Assembly: GCF_026420145.1 (NCBI RefSeq)
Contig: NZ_JAPMLV010000001.1
Span: 744,001 to 808,000, forward strand
Direction: 5' to 3'
Source: Enterobacter pseudoroggenkampii
GTDB lineage: Bacteria > Pseudomonadota > Gammaproteobacteria > Enterobacterales > Enterobacteriaceae
DNA length: 64,000 bases
The translations under genes were made by a program, and so were the position numbers. Within the stretch, counting starts at the first letter, position 1. Each line of letters begins with the position of its first letter. Of the stretch, positions 1 through 7,826 are shown one piece after another. The notes under the pieces were generated by a model. It made no database searches. It was not told the DNA's origin and saw only the letters and a program-made list of their open reading frames with translations.

Positions 1-325
1 CCATTAAGCAAACGTACGCTCCTTTACAGGCGTGGTTATCCAGCCAGGCAACAAGCGTTTCCATAATGATTCTGCCCAGCCCTTTCCCCTGATGAAGCGG
101 ATCAACCGCGACGTCGACAATATCAAAATTCAACGCACCATCCCCCACGATGCGCCCCATACCGACCGGTTTTCCCTGAAACACTATATGCATGCCATAG
201 CAGCTGCCGGGCAGCGCTTTTTGTGCCGCTTCCAGCGGGCGAGGGCTAAGACCCGAGATTTCGCGCAGCCGGCAAAACGCTTCTGCAGTGGGGACGGTTT
301 CAACCACGGTATAGTTATCAGGCAT
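1..325 (-). CDS. GNAT-family N-acetyltransferase (partial, C-terminus off the left edge)
   Basis: An open frame of 108 codons begins at the ATG complementary to 323-325 (MPDNYTVVE...) and runs off the left edge without a stop. The fold is GNAT: a beta-strand region with GMGRIVGDG is followed by the acetyl-CoA pyrophosphate-binding loop HQGKGLG (about residues 80-86) and an amphipathic helix. Family members transfer an acetyl group from acetyl-CoA to an amine; the substrate cannot be read from the sequence. The start has a plausible GGAG-type ribosome site (AGAGGAGCTC region reads as GAGCTCCTCT on this strand, about 6 nt upstream). It is divergent from the YjhX toxin-family gene. In E. coli the YjhX toxin is paired with the GNAT-like antitoxin YjhQ, so a link is possible, but orientation and spacing differ and I did not recognise it as YjhQ. 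Confidence 0.85.
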   Translation of the reverse strand, partial: MPDNYTVVETVPTAEAFCRLREISGLSPRPLEAAQKALPGSCYGMHIVFQGKPVGMGRIVGDGALNFDIVDVAVDPLHQGKGLGRIIMETLVAWLDNHACKGAYVCLM

Positions 326-639
326 AAGAGGAGCTCCAGTCGGTGTTCAGTAAAGGGTTTCAGTCTGGCAGTAAAATTGACGAAAGACGATTTTACGGAC
401 CGATCCCGTTCACACTTTTAACTTCCCGCTATTCTCCTGTAAAAAACTCGCGTTATCATTCACCCCGTAAATACCTTTTCATCTCTTACCGAGGCTTTGA
501 TGCTGGAGAATGTTTTCATCAGATAATCAGCTTCCCGCCCTTTTCAGGACGGACTGGTTATCGCTGCGCTTAAACCTTACGCACGCACCTGCGGGTGTGG
601 GCTCGTTTTTACGCATGATGATTACACAGGTTTTCCAGT
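326..639. other. Intergenic region between GNAT gene and yjhX
   Basis: 314 bases between two divergent genes, so both promoters should lie here. A small hairpin (CACC-TGCG-GGTG, about 586-597) followed by a T-run (605-609) lies just upstream of yjhX and could act as a leader terminator or attenuator. No convincing -35/-10 pair was found and no small conserved ORF was recognised. Confidence 0.4.
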
Positions 640-897
640 ATGAATTTATCCCGTCAGGAACAACGTACCTTACACGTTCTCGCCAAAGGTGGACGTATTG
701 TGCACGTCCGCGACAGTTCTGGCCGCGTCACGTCCGTTGAGTGCTACACCCGCGAAGGGCTGGTGCTGAGCGACTGCACGCTCAGCGTCTTTAAAAAACT
801 CCGCACCAAAAAGCTGATCCGTTCCGTGAACGGGCAGCCTTACCGCATCAACACCACCGGTCTGAACAACGTTCGCGCCCAGCTGGATAATCGCTGA
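640..897 (+). CDS. yjhX: YjhX-family toxin (UPF0386)
   Basis: 85 residues, the usual length of the E. coli family member, with the recognisable start [18 protein letters not shown] and the C-terminal part [18 protein letters not shown]. coli YjhX is described as a small toxin that inhibits topoisomerase I and is neutralised by the GNAT-like protein YjhQ. No membrane segment or signal peptide is present; it should be cytosolic. Here the gene is alone on its strand: it ends in a strong hairpin and has no antitoxin-sized gene directly downstream. The only acetyltransferase nearby is the divergent partial gene at the left edge. Family identity is firm; toxicity in this host is inference. Confidence 0.93.
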   Translation: MNLSRQEQRTLHVLAKGGRIVHVRDSSGRVTSVECYTREGLVLSDCTLSVFKKLRTKKLIRSVNGQPYRINTTGLNNVRAQLDNR

Positions 898-907
898 GCA
901 GAATAAA

Positions 908-931
908 CAACGCCACCCTCGGGTGGCGTTG
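908..931. terminator. Bidirectional hairpin between yjhX and the hydrolase
   Basis: Perfect 11-bp inverted repeat CAACGCCACCC / GGGTGGCGTTG with a 2-base centre, lying between convergent genes. The T-run is weak on both strands (TTTATT follows on the minus strand), so it is probably a terminator but might need help. Confidence 0.65.
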
Positions 932-960
932 ATGCATTGAACGGGATATCGTGGCGGAAT

Positions 961-991
961 GTAGGCCGGGTAAGCGCAGCGCCACCCGGCA
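961..991. repeat. REP element
   Basis: Sequence GTAGGCCGGGTAAGCGCAGC followed by GCCACCCGGCA is a typical enterobacterial REP palindrome (GCCGGGT...ACCCGGC stem). An identical copy lies at 46220-46250. It sits in the 3' intergenic space of convergent genes, the usual location. Confidence 0.9.
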
Positions 992-1003
992 AGAAACGCG
1001 GCG

Positions 1004-1840
1004 TTATGAGCGAATAAAAGCCAGAATGTCCGCGTTGATGGTATCCGCATGGGTGGTATGCATCCCGTGCGGGAAGCCCGGATAAATTTTCAGTACGCTG
1101 TTCGCCAGCAGCTTGTCCTGCAGCAGGGCAGCATTTTTATACGGCACGACCTGATCGTCATCGCCCTGCAACACCAGAACGGGCACCGTGATGGTTTTTA
1201 AATCTTCCGTCTGGTCGGTCTCTGAAAACGCCTTAATCCCCTCGTAGTGGGCCTTAGCGCTCCCGATCATCCCCTGACGCCACCAGTTCTGGATCGTCCC
1301 CTGCGAAACGTCCGCGCCATCGCGATTAAAGCCGTAGAACGGACCGCTGGCAACGTCGAGGTAAAACTGGGCGCGGTTAGCCGCCAGCGCTTTGCGGAAG
1401 CCGTCGAAAACCTCAATGGGCGTGCCGCCGGGGTTAGTTTCGGTTTTTACCATCAGAGGGGGAACGGCGCTGACGAGCACTGCTTTGGCGACGCGCCCCT
1501 GCGGTTGGCCATACCGCGCAACATAGCGGGCGACCTGGCCGCCGCCGGTGGAGTGACCGACGTGCACGGCATTACGCAGATCCAGGCTTTCAACCACGGC
1601 TGACGCATCGGCCGCATAATGATCCATATCGTGGCCTTCACTCACCTGGTCCGATCGTCCATGTCCGCGGCGATCGATAGCGATAACGCGATAGCCTTCT
1701 GCAAGGAAGAAGAGCATCTGGTTATCCCAGTCATCGGCACTCAACGGCCAGCCGTGGTGGAAGACAATGGGCTGGGCCTCTTTTGGGCCCCAGTCTTTGT
1801 AGTAAATATTGACGCCGTCTTTCGTGGTTACGAATGCCAT
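1004..1840 (-). CDS. Alpha/beta hydrolase (non-heme chloroperoxidase / arylesterase type)
   Basis: 278 residues with the alpha/beta-hydrolase order: oxyanion motif HHGWP near residue 28, nucleophile elbow GHSTGG near residue 95, an acidic residue in [10 protein letters not shown] and a C-terminal histidine in FPHGMH. The N-terminus [19 protein letters not shown] and length match the cofactor-free haloperoxidase/arylesterase group. Such enzymes hydrolyse esters and can form peracids; the natural substrate is unknown. No signal peptide, so cytosolic. It is monocistronic: a REP and hairpin lie downstream, and the dlt operon downstream end lies upstream on the same strand behind its own hairpin. 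Confidence 0.9.
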   Translation of the reverse strand: MAFVTTKDGVNIYYKDWGPKEAQPIVFHHGWPLSADDWDNQMLFFLAEGYRVIAIDRRGHGRSDQVSEGHDMDHYAADASAVVESLDLRNAVHVGHSTGGGQVARYVARYGQPQGRVAKAVLVSAVPPLMVKTETNPGGTPIEVFDGFRKALAANRAQFYLDVASGPFYGFNRDGADVSQGTIQNWWRQGMIGSAKAHYEGIKAFSETDQTEDLKTITVPVLVLQGDDDQVVPYKNAALLQDKLLANSVLKIYPGFPHGMHTTHADTINADILAFIRS

Positions 1841-1942
1841 ACCGCAGACTCCTCTGTTAAGAACAACACGACCCCTAAAGTGTAGGAGAAATCACAAAAG
1901 CGGTTGGTTTAATTCCGGTGATGGATATTCATTTTGCGTCTG

Positions 1943-1967
1943 GGCTCTGGCGCGATGCGCCAGAGCC
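1943..1967. terminator. Hairpin after the dlt operon
   Basis: Perfect 11-bp inverted repeat GGCTCTGGCGC / GCGCCAGAGCC with a 3-base loop, 29 bases past the dltC stop on the minus strand and upstream of the hydrolase gene. No long T-run follows, so the efficiency is uncertain. Confidence 0.6.
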
Positions 1968-1995
1968 TTCAGGACAGGATTAACAGCAGGGGCGT

Positions 1996-2214
1996 TTAGC
2001 GGTTTTCTTCAATATAACGGGCCAGGTCCGCCGGGGTTTTCAGCACCGTCGCCACGTCAGTTGGCGGGATCATGCAGCCATAAACGTCCTGCACTTCCAG
2101 CACCATATCGACTGCCAGGATGGAGTCGAGAATGTCGGATTCAATCAGTTCATCGTGAAAGCCCACCTTACGGGATAACACTTTTTCGAACAGGGCGAGA
2201 ATTTCTTGTTCCAT
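1996..2214 (-). CDS. dltC: DltC-like acyl/D-alanyl carrier protein
   Basis: 72 residues in the acyl-carrier-protein fold. The phosphopantetheine serine is in the motif ILDSILAVD, with an acidic, helix-rich sequence around it. In the Dlt system this carrier receives D-alanine (or another amino acid) as a thioester from DltA and hands it to the membrane acyltransferase DltB. An in-frame ATG 18 bases further upstream overlaps the dltA stop (TAATG), but the second ATG at 2214 has a good AGGA site 8-9 bases upstream and is preferred. It is the last gene of the five-gene operon. A neighbour set of DltA, DltB and DltD-like proteins makes the role clear; the acylated acceptor in a Gram-negative cell is unknown. 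Confidence 0.9.
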   Translation of the reverse strand: MEQEILALFEKVLSRKVGFHDELIESDILDSILAVDMVLEVQDVYGCMIPPTDVATVLKTPADLARYIEENR

Positions 2215-2231
2215 AATTTTTCCTGGAGTCA

Positions 2232-3665
2232 TTAATTTGTGCGGGCGTAAGCGTCCAGCAGCTTGCGGTCAATTTTGCCGTTAGGATTCAGCGGCAAAGC
2301 GTCTTTTACGATAATTTGTGAAGGCACCATATAGTGCGGGACCACCTTCGACAGCGACGTTTTGATGGTATCCGGCGCCATATCCGTCACGCAGAACGCG
2401 GCAATGCGCAGCACGCTGCCGCAGGATTTCATCAGCGGCAGAACCACCGCTTCATTGATGCCGGACATGGCCAGAAGGCGGTTTTCAATCTCATTGATTT
2501 CAATACGGTAGCCATTCAGTTTGACCTGGCTATCGTTGCGGCCCTGGCAATAGATAAGCCCCGCTTCATAGCCCAGATCGCCTGTCCGGTAGCCGCGAAA
2601 TGCTTCATTTTCCCGACGGAGTAATTTTTCTGCATTCTCCTGCGGCAGGCCGAGGTAGCCGCGCATGACGTTTTTACCCCAGATAATCAGCTCGCCCTCA
2701 GAGGAAATTTCCATTCTGCTCTCAGGCATCATGACCCCCACCGGCAGCACGGCGCTGTCGCTGTTCAGGATCTCATCCGTGATTTCAACCACGGTCGTCG
2801 CGATGGTCGCTTCCGTTGGGCCATAGGAGTTGATGATTTTGGCCTGCGGGAAACGGCGGCGGAGCTGTTTAACCAGCGCCTTATTTAACACTTCACCAAT
2901 GAAGATAAAGACGTTGAGCGCAGGCAAATACTCGCTGTTGAACTGCGGGGAAAGCAGCTGCTGGTATGCAAAAGAGGGGGTGGAAACCCAGGCGGAGACC
3001 GCATTACTTTTCAGTCGCTCCAGCCAGTTCTCTTTCTGAATATCGTCTTTGGCGTTCAGCACAATGTGTCCGCCCATCGCCAGATTCGCCAGCAAAGGGA
3101 TCAGGGAGAGGTCAAAACTGAACACCGCGTGGTTCATCAGCACCGGTTTTTCCGGCAGCGAAAAGTCCTGGCTGACCCATTTCATGAAGTGCCATACGCT
3201 TTCACGCCCAATCTGCACCCCTTTAGGCTTGCCGGTGCTGCCTGAGGTAAACATGATATAGGCCAGATCCTGCTCCTCCAGCACCTTGCCTGGTTCACCC
3301 GTGGCGATGAACTGCCGGGTCGCGACGTCGTAATAGTAAGGGGCATTGGCCAGATGGCAGATCTCCCGCAGGCGCTCCTGTGGGTAGATGCAGTCCACCG
3401 GGATGTACGGAATGTTGTGCAGCAGACAGCTATAAATCGCCACGGCGAACTCGGCCTGCTGGTGTCCGTACAAGACGACCGGCGTACCGGCAACAGGCTG
3501 GCAACGCTGATAGCGCTGTGCCCAGTCCGTCACGGCAGCAGAAAGCTGTAGCCAGCTTAAGGCTTCGTCGCTGCCGCTGATGGCCAGTTGCTGCGGGGAG
3601 GCGGGATCGCATAATGCCGCACGTAAGAAATCCTGCAGTTCCTGAAGATCGGAGTGATTTTTCAT
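2232..3665 (-). CDS. dltA: DltA-like amino-acid adenylating ligase (carrier protein ligase)
   Basis: 477 residues of the ANL adenylating superfamily. Core motifs are in order: YIMFTSGSTGKPKG (P-loop-like A3, about residue 135), NSYGPTEATI (A5, about 277), YRTGD (A7) and NGKIDRKLL (A10 with the catalytic lysine near the C-terminus). The family activates D-alanine with ATP and loads it onto the phosphopantetheine of DltC. Length is slightly below the roughly 500 residues of Gram-positive DltA. The start overlaps the dltB stop by 4 bases, and the stop overlaps the possible upstream start of dltC, so the genes are translationally coupled. D-alanine specificity is inferred from family and operon, not from specificity-code residues. 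Confidence 0.88.
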   Translation of the reverse strand: MKNHSDLQELQDFLRAALCDPASPQQLAISGSDEALSWLQLSAAVTDWAQRYQRCQPVAGTPVVLYGHQQAEFAVAIYSCLLHNIPYIPVDCIYPQERLREICHLANAPYYYDVATRQFIATGEPGKVLEEQDLAYIMFTSGSTGKPKGVQIGRESVWHFMKWVSQDFSLPEKPVLMNHAVFSFDLSLIPLLANLAMGGHIVLNAKDDIQKENWLERLKSNAVSAWVSTPSFAYQQLLSPQFNSEYLPALNVFIFIGEVLNKALVKQLRRRFPQAKIINSYGPTEATIATTVVEITDEILNSDSAVLPVGVMMPESRMEISSEGELIIWGKNVMRGYLGLPQENAEKLLRRENEAFRGYRTGDLGYEAGLIYCQGRNDSQVKLNGYRIEINEIENRLLAMSGINEAVVLPLMKSCGSVLRIAAFCVTDMAPDTIKTSLSKVVPHYMVPSQIIVKDALPLNPNGKIDRKLLDAYARTN

Positions 3666-4783
3666 AGAGGTGACATTCCACTAAAGATGTAAAGGGATCC
3701 CGCGGCGCTTCCCAGCGTCAGAATTCTCCCTAAAAACGCAACGGCCGGATACTGCAAACCGCGGTGCAATGCCGGGCTGCGCTTGGCTGACCACAGCAGC
3801 ATGTTATGAGTAACGGAAATCGCGCCAAACAGCGCGCCGCTGATGACGTAATGGCGTTCCAGGCCATTCCATGCCCCCATGCAGAACAGGGTGCAAAAAA
3901 TACCGATATTTTGCGCCAGCGTTTTGTTCTGACGGAAAAAGTTGAACTTCATCAGGTTCATATAGACGGGCATAAAGACCACATCGCGCAGCCATTCAGA
4001 CAAACTGATGTGGAAGCGGCGCCAGAAGTCCTGCGGGTTCTTTGCCAGAAGGGGCATATTGAAGTTTGCCGGAATGTTCAACCCAAACAGGCGGCCCGCA
4101 CCGATGGCCATATTGCTGTAGCCCGCAAAATCAAAGTAGAGGTAGGCGCTGTAGGCAATCGACATCACCACGCCCACGGTCAGCGTAAACGGCTTATGGC
4201 TCCAGGGCTGCACGACAAGTGAATCAACCAGCATGGCAAACAGGAACTTCTGGATAATGCCGGTAACGATTTGCTCTAACGCGACCAAAAACTGTTCACG
4301 GTTAAGGGCAAACACGGGCTTGCTGACGTCACTCATCCATGTCCGCCAGCGGTACATCGGGCCTGCCAGGATGATAAAGGGCATAAACAGATAGCAGAAA
4401 TAGTGCAGGAAATTCTGGCCTTCTTTTTTACTGCGATAGAGCAGCACGTCCACTGCGCGGAACGTCATAAAAGAGAGGCCGATCATGCCGAGATGATGAT
4501 TAACGTGCAATTTCACTAAAAATAAAGGAAGCAGCGTTAATACAATAGCTTGCCAGGTTTTTAACCATCCTTTTTCTTTTAACGCGGCGACAAGGTAAAA
4601 ACTGATAAAAACGACCGCGGGAACACGGTAATCACCCTGAAAAATATAGCCCCAGCCTAATGCAGCCAGGACAGATAAGGCCGATAAATAAGTCAGGCGA
4701 TGACGTAATACGCGATTGACCAGCGCAAACACCAGAGCGGATGAAAACAAATAGACAAAAAACATTCCTGAGCTATACATCAT
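3662..4783 (-). CDS. dltB: DltB-like MBOAT membrane acyltransferase
   Basis: 373 residues, strongly hydrophobic with about ten membrane segments. The MBOAT signature is present: FWRRFHISLSEWLRD (about residues 243-257) carries the catalytic histidine of the family. DltB takes the aminoacyl group from the cytoplasmic carrier DltC and passes it across the inner membrane to outward-facing acceptors. The start (tandem ATGs at 4783/4780) lies 6 bases past the stop of the small DltX-like gene, and the stop overlaps dltA by 4 bases. Same-family proteins in Gram-negatives also acylate alginate or cellulose, but the adjoining DltA and DltC genes point to aminoacyl transfer. Confidence 0.9.
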   Translation of the reverse strand: MMYSSGMFFVYLFSSALVFALVNRVLRHRLTYLSALSVLAALGWGYIFQGDYRVPAVVFISFYLVAALKEKGWLKTWQAIVLTLLPLFLVKLHVNHHLGMIGLSFMTFRAVDVLLYRSKKEGQNFLHYFCYLFMPFIILAGPMYRWRTWMSDVSKPVFALNREQFLVALEQIVTGIIQKFLFAMLVDSLVVQPWSHKPFTLTVGVVMSIAYSAYLYFDFAGYSNMAIGAGRLFGLNIPANFNMPLLAKNPQDFWRRFHISLSEWLRDVVFMPVYMNLMKFNFFRQNKTLAQNIGIFCTLFCMGAWNGLERHYVISGALFGAISVTHNMLLWSAKRSPALHRGLQYPAVAFLGRILTLGSAAGSLYIFSGMSPL

Positions 4784-4789
4784 TCGGCC

Positions 4790-4909
4790 TCAGAACTTTT
4801 GATATTCAAAATGCAGCTGCATACTCATGCTGTCATCGACAGAGGTCCACGCGACGATAGTGATCGCGAGCAGGAGATAAAGGAAAAAAAGACGGATCGC
4901 GATTTTCAT
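4790..4909 (-). CDS. DltX-like small membrane peptide with C-terminal FEYQKF motif
   Basis: A 39-codon gene sits exactly between dltD and dltB. The ATG at 4909 overlaps the dltD stop (TAATG) and the TGA ends 6 bases before dltB, so the frame fills the gap with coupling on both sides. The product has one N-terminal membrane segment (IRLFFLYLLLAITIVAW, residues 5-21) and a short outward tail. The last six residues are FEYQKF, matching the F-x-Y-x-x-F pattern at the extreme C-terminus of Gram-positive DltX (FIYNDF-type), where the tyrosine is reported to carry D-alanine between DltB and DltD. Gene position, size, topology and motif agree, so I infer a DltX analogue. It is too short for most automatic calling. 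Confidence 0.75.
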   Translation of the reverse strand: MKIAIRLFFLYLLLAITIVAWTSVDDSMSMQLHFEYQKF

Positions 4910-6048
4910 TATTTAAAGCTCTGTGCAATAAAGCGAATCATAGGAACCCAGGCCAGTTCGGAAGGGTGCAAACGATCCCAGTTCCAGCCATTCTGATAAG
5001 GCATGGCGTACATATCTAAATAAGGGATCTGGTTCTTTTCCAGAATGGTTTTAATTTGCTTATCAACCGGGCGGAAGGTATCGGTATTGTAAAGCGCCCA
5101 GGGGTTAACCGGGTCGACGATAGCAATTACCTGCACGTGACGTTCCTTCAGCAGCTGGACGGTTTTACTGAACGCAGCGATTTGCGCAGGCACGACCGGC
5201 GTGTCATCCCACTGTTGCGGCTTACCGTCCTCTTCGTAAATCGTTTTGTCCATCCACAGCGTGGCCGCGCTCTGCTGGCGTTTTTTATTTAACTCGCGCG
5301 CATTCGCCAGCTCTTTATCCCAGTCAGGGGTAATGTGGGTGGTGGGCTGCTGCGGCCACGGCTGTACCGTCTGGGGCGTGACGTTGAGCAGCGCCAGCCA
5401 GTCGTTTTTTATCATTGTGCAGACGTTCGCAAACTGGAAGCTCAGCTCGTCCCACATCAGATCGGGGTGCCAGCCAAAGACGCGCATTTGACCAAAGGTT
5501 AAATGGCTTATCTCTTTACTATTAATATGCTTTAAATAATTAACCAGCAGCGGGCGCGCCTGCGGGTCCTTCATCAGCGGATTAAAAATAGAACCGGGGA
5601 AATTATCGGCGTAGATAGCCGGTGGCAGCCCTTTTGAGTAAAAGCTGTCAGGTGCCAGAAGTAAAACAACTTTACTGTTTGCGTTAAGGCTATTTTTAAA
5701 ACGCGAGAACAGTAAAAACTGCGTTTCGTCATCGACAAACGCATCGCCATACGCCACAACGGGTGTGTGTAATTGCTTATTAAAGTAATTATATACAGCG
5801 TAATGTTCATCTTCTGAGGTGGCAACCTCAGACGCGCCAATGAAGAAAATCGCATTACCTTGTAAGGCATGGGAAATAGTCGCAATTTTTTCCGCTTGTT
5901 CTTTCGGCGTGCCCTCCATTGATTTAATCAGCGGCTGGAAGGTGAGGGGCGGATCGAAGCTCGTCACCAGCGGGTGAACACACAGGAACAAAATGGCCAG
6001 AGTCGCCATCAGGATATGTAAGCAAAGCGTATTTTTGATTTTCATCAT
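4909..6048 (-). CDS. dltD: DltD-like SGNH-type protein
   Basis: About 379 residues from the MMKIKN start; the open frame extends to 6120, but the membrane anchor begins at this ATG. One N-terminal hydrophobic segment (LHILMATLAILFLCVHPLV) would anchor an outward-facing domain. The nucleophile motif FFIGASEVAT (GxSE) and the C-terminal WDRLHPSELAW (Asp-x-x-His) give a Ser-Asp-His set as in DltD/SGNH esterases. In Gram-positives DltD is the extracellular partner of DltB that completes D-alanyl transfer. It is the first gene of this operon, whereas Gram-positive operons usually have dltD last. The start is uncertain: no strong ribosome site is seen at any of the candidate ATGs (6066, 6048, 6045). 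This gene is visibly richer in A+T than most of the window. Confidence 0.82.
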   Translation of the reverse strand: MMKIKNTLCLHILMATLAILFLCVHPLVTSFDPPLTFQPLIKSMEGTPKEQAEKIATISHALQGNAIFFIGASEVATSEDEHYAVYNYFNKQLHTPVVAYGDAFVDDETQFLLFSRFKNSLNANSKVVLLLAPDSFYSKGLPPAIYADNFPGSIFNPLMKDPQARPLLVNYLKHINSKEISHLTFGQMRVFGWHPDLMWDELSFQFANVCTMIKNDWLALLNVTPQTVQPWPQQPTTHITPDWDKELANARELNKKRQQSAATLWMDKTIYEEDGKPQQWDDTPVVPAQIAAFSKTVQLLKERHVQVIAIVDPVNPWALYNTDTFRPVDKQIKTILEKNQIPYLDMYAMPYQNGWNWDRLHPSELAWVPMIRFIAQSFK

Positions 6049-6281
6049 CAACCAGTAACACTGCATGGCAGTAATTTCTAAAATCTGTCGGTACTCAGAT
6101 TTATAACAATTACACAACAAATGGCCGTCTATTTTTGTGGCATTCTATACCAGAGCGATTTAAAAGGATGAGCGTTGCTGTGTAACGGTATGTACAAGGG
6201 AGCAGAGACCGATGCGCGGTAAGCGCCTGGGTGATTTTTGCGCAGTCAAACGCCGGTGGCTAAAAATAGAAAAATTCCTGC

Positions 6282-6310
6282 TTTACAAGGCGCTAATAGA
6301 TGTTTATAGT
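6282..6310 (+). promoter_or_regulatory. tRNA-Ser promoter
   Basis: TTTACA (6282-6287), a 17-base spacer and TATAGT (6305-6310), followed by the GC-rich discriminator GCGCCTC typical of stringently controlled stable-RNA promoters. The mature tRNA begins 12 bases further on. Confidence 0.75.
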
Positions 6311-6322
6311 GCGCCTCACTTT

Positions 6323-6410
6323 GGAAGCGTGGCCGAGCGGTTGAAGGCACCGGTCTTGAAAACCGGCGACCCGAAAGGGTTCTAGAGTTCGAATCTCTAC
6401 GCTTCCGCCA
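6323..6410 (+). tRNA. serT: tRNA-Ser (anticodon UGA)
   Basis: 88 bases including the encoded CCA. The acceptor stem GGAAGCG pairs with CGCTTCC. The anticodon loop CTTGAAA carries UGA, there is a long variable arm (GCGACCCGAAAGGGTTC region) and the T-arm GAGTTCGAATCTC. The length and variable arm fit class II serine tRNA. Confidence 0.97.
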
Positions 6411-6416
6411 AATTCG

Positions 6417-6447
6417 AAACCCAGATCGTTATGCGATCTGGGTTTTT
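6417..6447 (+). terminator. Terminator of the tRNA-Ser gene
   Basis: AACCCAGATCG - TTAT - GCGATCTGGGTT hairpin followed by a T-run (TTTTTTG), directly after the tRNA: a textbook rho-independent terminator. Confidence 0.92.
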
Positions 6448-6873
6448 TGTTTTGAGCCGGTTTCTGCTTGCGTGCTGAAGAGGCGCTGGAACGGTGCTCT
6501 GGCATCCGTCACGCGGGTGCGCCGCTGATCAAAAGACGTACACAGAACCCTGTTCTATTTTTAGCACAACGTTTTGTTTTATATTTTTTAACGTCCAGCC
6601 CTATGCTATTCCTGTTTTTAATGGCCATATGATTTTTCATATAATAAGACGCTGTCTCCATTACACGAGGCACAAAAGAGAACAGGTTCTTAATAATCTT
6701 TCATGTTTCATTTCATTTTCTGCAAGTAGTTTGGCCTGACGCGCAAAACTGATTAAATCATGGTGTGGATCACTGCCGACAGAGCATAACTAAAATATAA
6801 TGGCGGTATCGTTCTGAAGCAGGGTTTATTCGCTTCAAAAAATTACTGTTACCCACCATGAATGGAAGACATG
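6448..6873. other. Intergenic region upstream of the LysR gene
   Basis: About 430 A+T-rich bases. A TATAAT at 6796-6801 is a candidate -10 element for the LysR gene (no good -35 at 17 bases); another TATAAT is at 6640-6645. No small conserved ORF, RNA or repeat was recognised. Confidence 0.35.
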
Positions 6874-7779
6874 ATGAGAGGAAAAATCCCCAAGAGCGAG
6901 CTGCTGGTGACGTTCGAAGTTGTGGCGCGTCACGAAAGCTATACCCGCGCGGCAGAAGAGCTGGCGTTAACGCAGAGTGCAGTGTTCAGACAGGTGACGG
7001 CCCTGGAGGAGTTTTTACACACCTCATTATTCAATCATGCCAAAAAGCGGATTTTTCTGAATGCAGCAGGCAAGCATTATTTGAATATCGTCAAAGAGAC
7101 GCTTAATAAGCTGGAACGCGATACAAATATGATAATGTCCTGGCAGCCTGCCGTTCAGGTTGTGGAGCTGGCGGTAAATCCCACCTTCAGTACGCATTGG
7201 CTGATCCCTAATTTATGGGAGTTTAATAAATTAAATCCTGATATTATTGTTAACATTCACTCGCTGGCCAATATCGGCGATTTTTTAAATCGTGAATACG
7301 ATGCGGCTATTATGCGCGCCGATTTTTGTCCCCCGTGGTCGGAAGTCGATTATTTATTTGAAGAGGAGATCCTGCCGGTCTGCAGCCGAAGCTTGCTCCC
7401 CAGCGCGGAGCAGAAGCTGGGGGTTGAGGAGCTGCTCAGTGAGTTTCCGCTGTTACACCAAAGCACTCGCATCAATGGCTGGCAGGAGTGGTTTGCGCTG
7501 TCCGGTATTACCAGTCCGGACGTGAATCTTGGCCCGCGTTTTGACCTCCTCTCGATGCTGATTGCCGCAGTACGATCGAATCTTGGGGTCGCGCTGCTTC
7601 CCCGCTTCGCCATCCAGCATGACCTGGACTGCGGCGAGATGGTGATCCCCTGTGATGTTCCTATCCGCACCGGCAACCGCTTCATCATGACGTGGCGGGA
7701 GGAAAAGGCTCAGTCCCTGCCGTTACAAACCTTCCGCGAGTGGCTATTACAAAAATCAGTGGTATCGCCGGCCGCGTAA
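6874..7779 (+). CDS. LysR-family transcriptional regulator
   Basis: About 301 residues. The N-terminal winged helix-turn-helix (SELLVTFEVVARHESYTRAAEELALTQSA split over residues 8-37) is followed by the LysR effector-binding domain of the GcvA-like type, and the C-terminal region contains LGVALLPRFAI. Three in-frame ATGs lie close together (6862, 6871, 6874). GGAAG at 6864-6868 suits the last, so 6874 is chosen. It converges on the glutamate-mutase operon, ending about 47 bases from btuR with a hairpin between. It is therefore a candidate regulator of that operon, which starts 11 kb away, but nothing in the sequence proves this. Confidence 0.9.
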   Translation: MRGKIPKSELLVTFEVVARHESYTRAAEELALTQSAVFRQVTALEEFLHTSLFNHAKKRIFLNAAGKHYLNIVKETLNKLERDTNMIMSWQPAVQVVELAVNPTFSTHWLIPNLWEFNKLNPDIIVNIHSLANIGDFLNREYDAAIMRADFCPPWSEVDYLFEEEILPVCSRSLLPSAEQKLGVEELLSEFPLLHQSTRINGWQEWFALSGITSPDVNLGPRFDLLSMLIAAVRSNLGVALLPRFAIQHDLDCGEMVIPCDVPIRTGNRFIMTWREEKAQSLPLQTFREWLLQKSVVSPAA

Positions 7780-7786
7780 TAACATC

Positions 7787-7813
7787 GGATGGCGGCAGTG
7801 CGGCGCGCCATCC
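7787..7813. terminator. Hairpin between convergent LysR gene and btuR
   Basis: GGATGGCG ... CGCCATCC stem, REP-like in style, between two converging genes. It may end both transcripts; no clear T-run. Confidence 0.5.
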
Positions 7814-7826
7814 GGTACCGACATGC

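Noticed and set aside
6121..6322. An att site or integrase remnant beside the tRNA-Ser gene.
   Set aside because: No duplicated tRNA 3' end or integrase-like sequence was found in the window, so island borders cannot be claimed.
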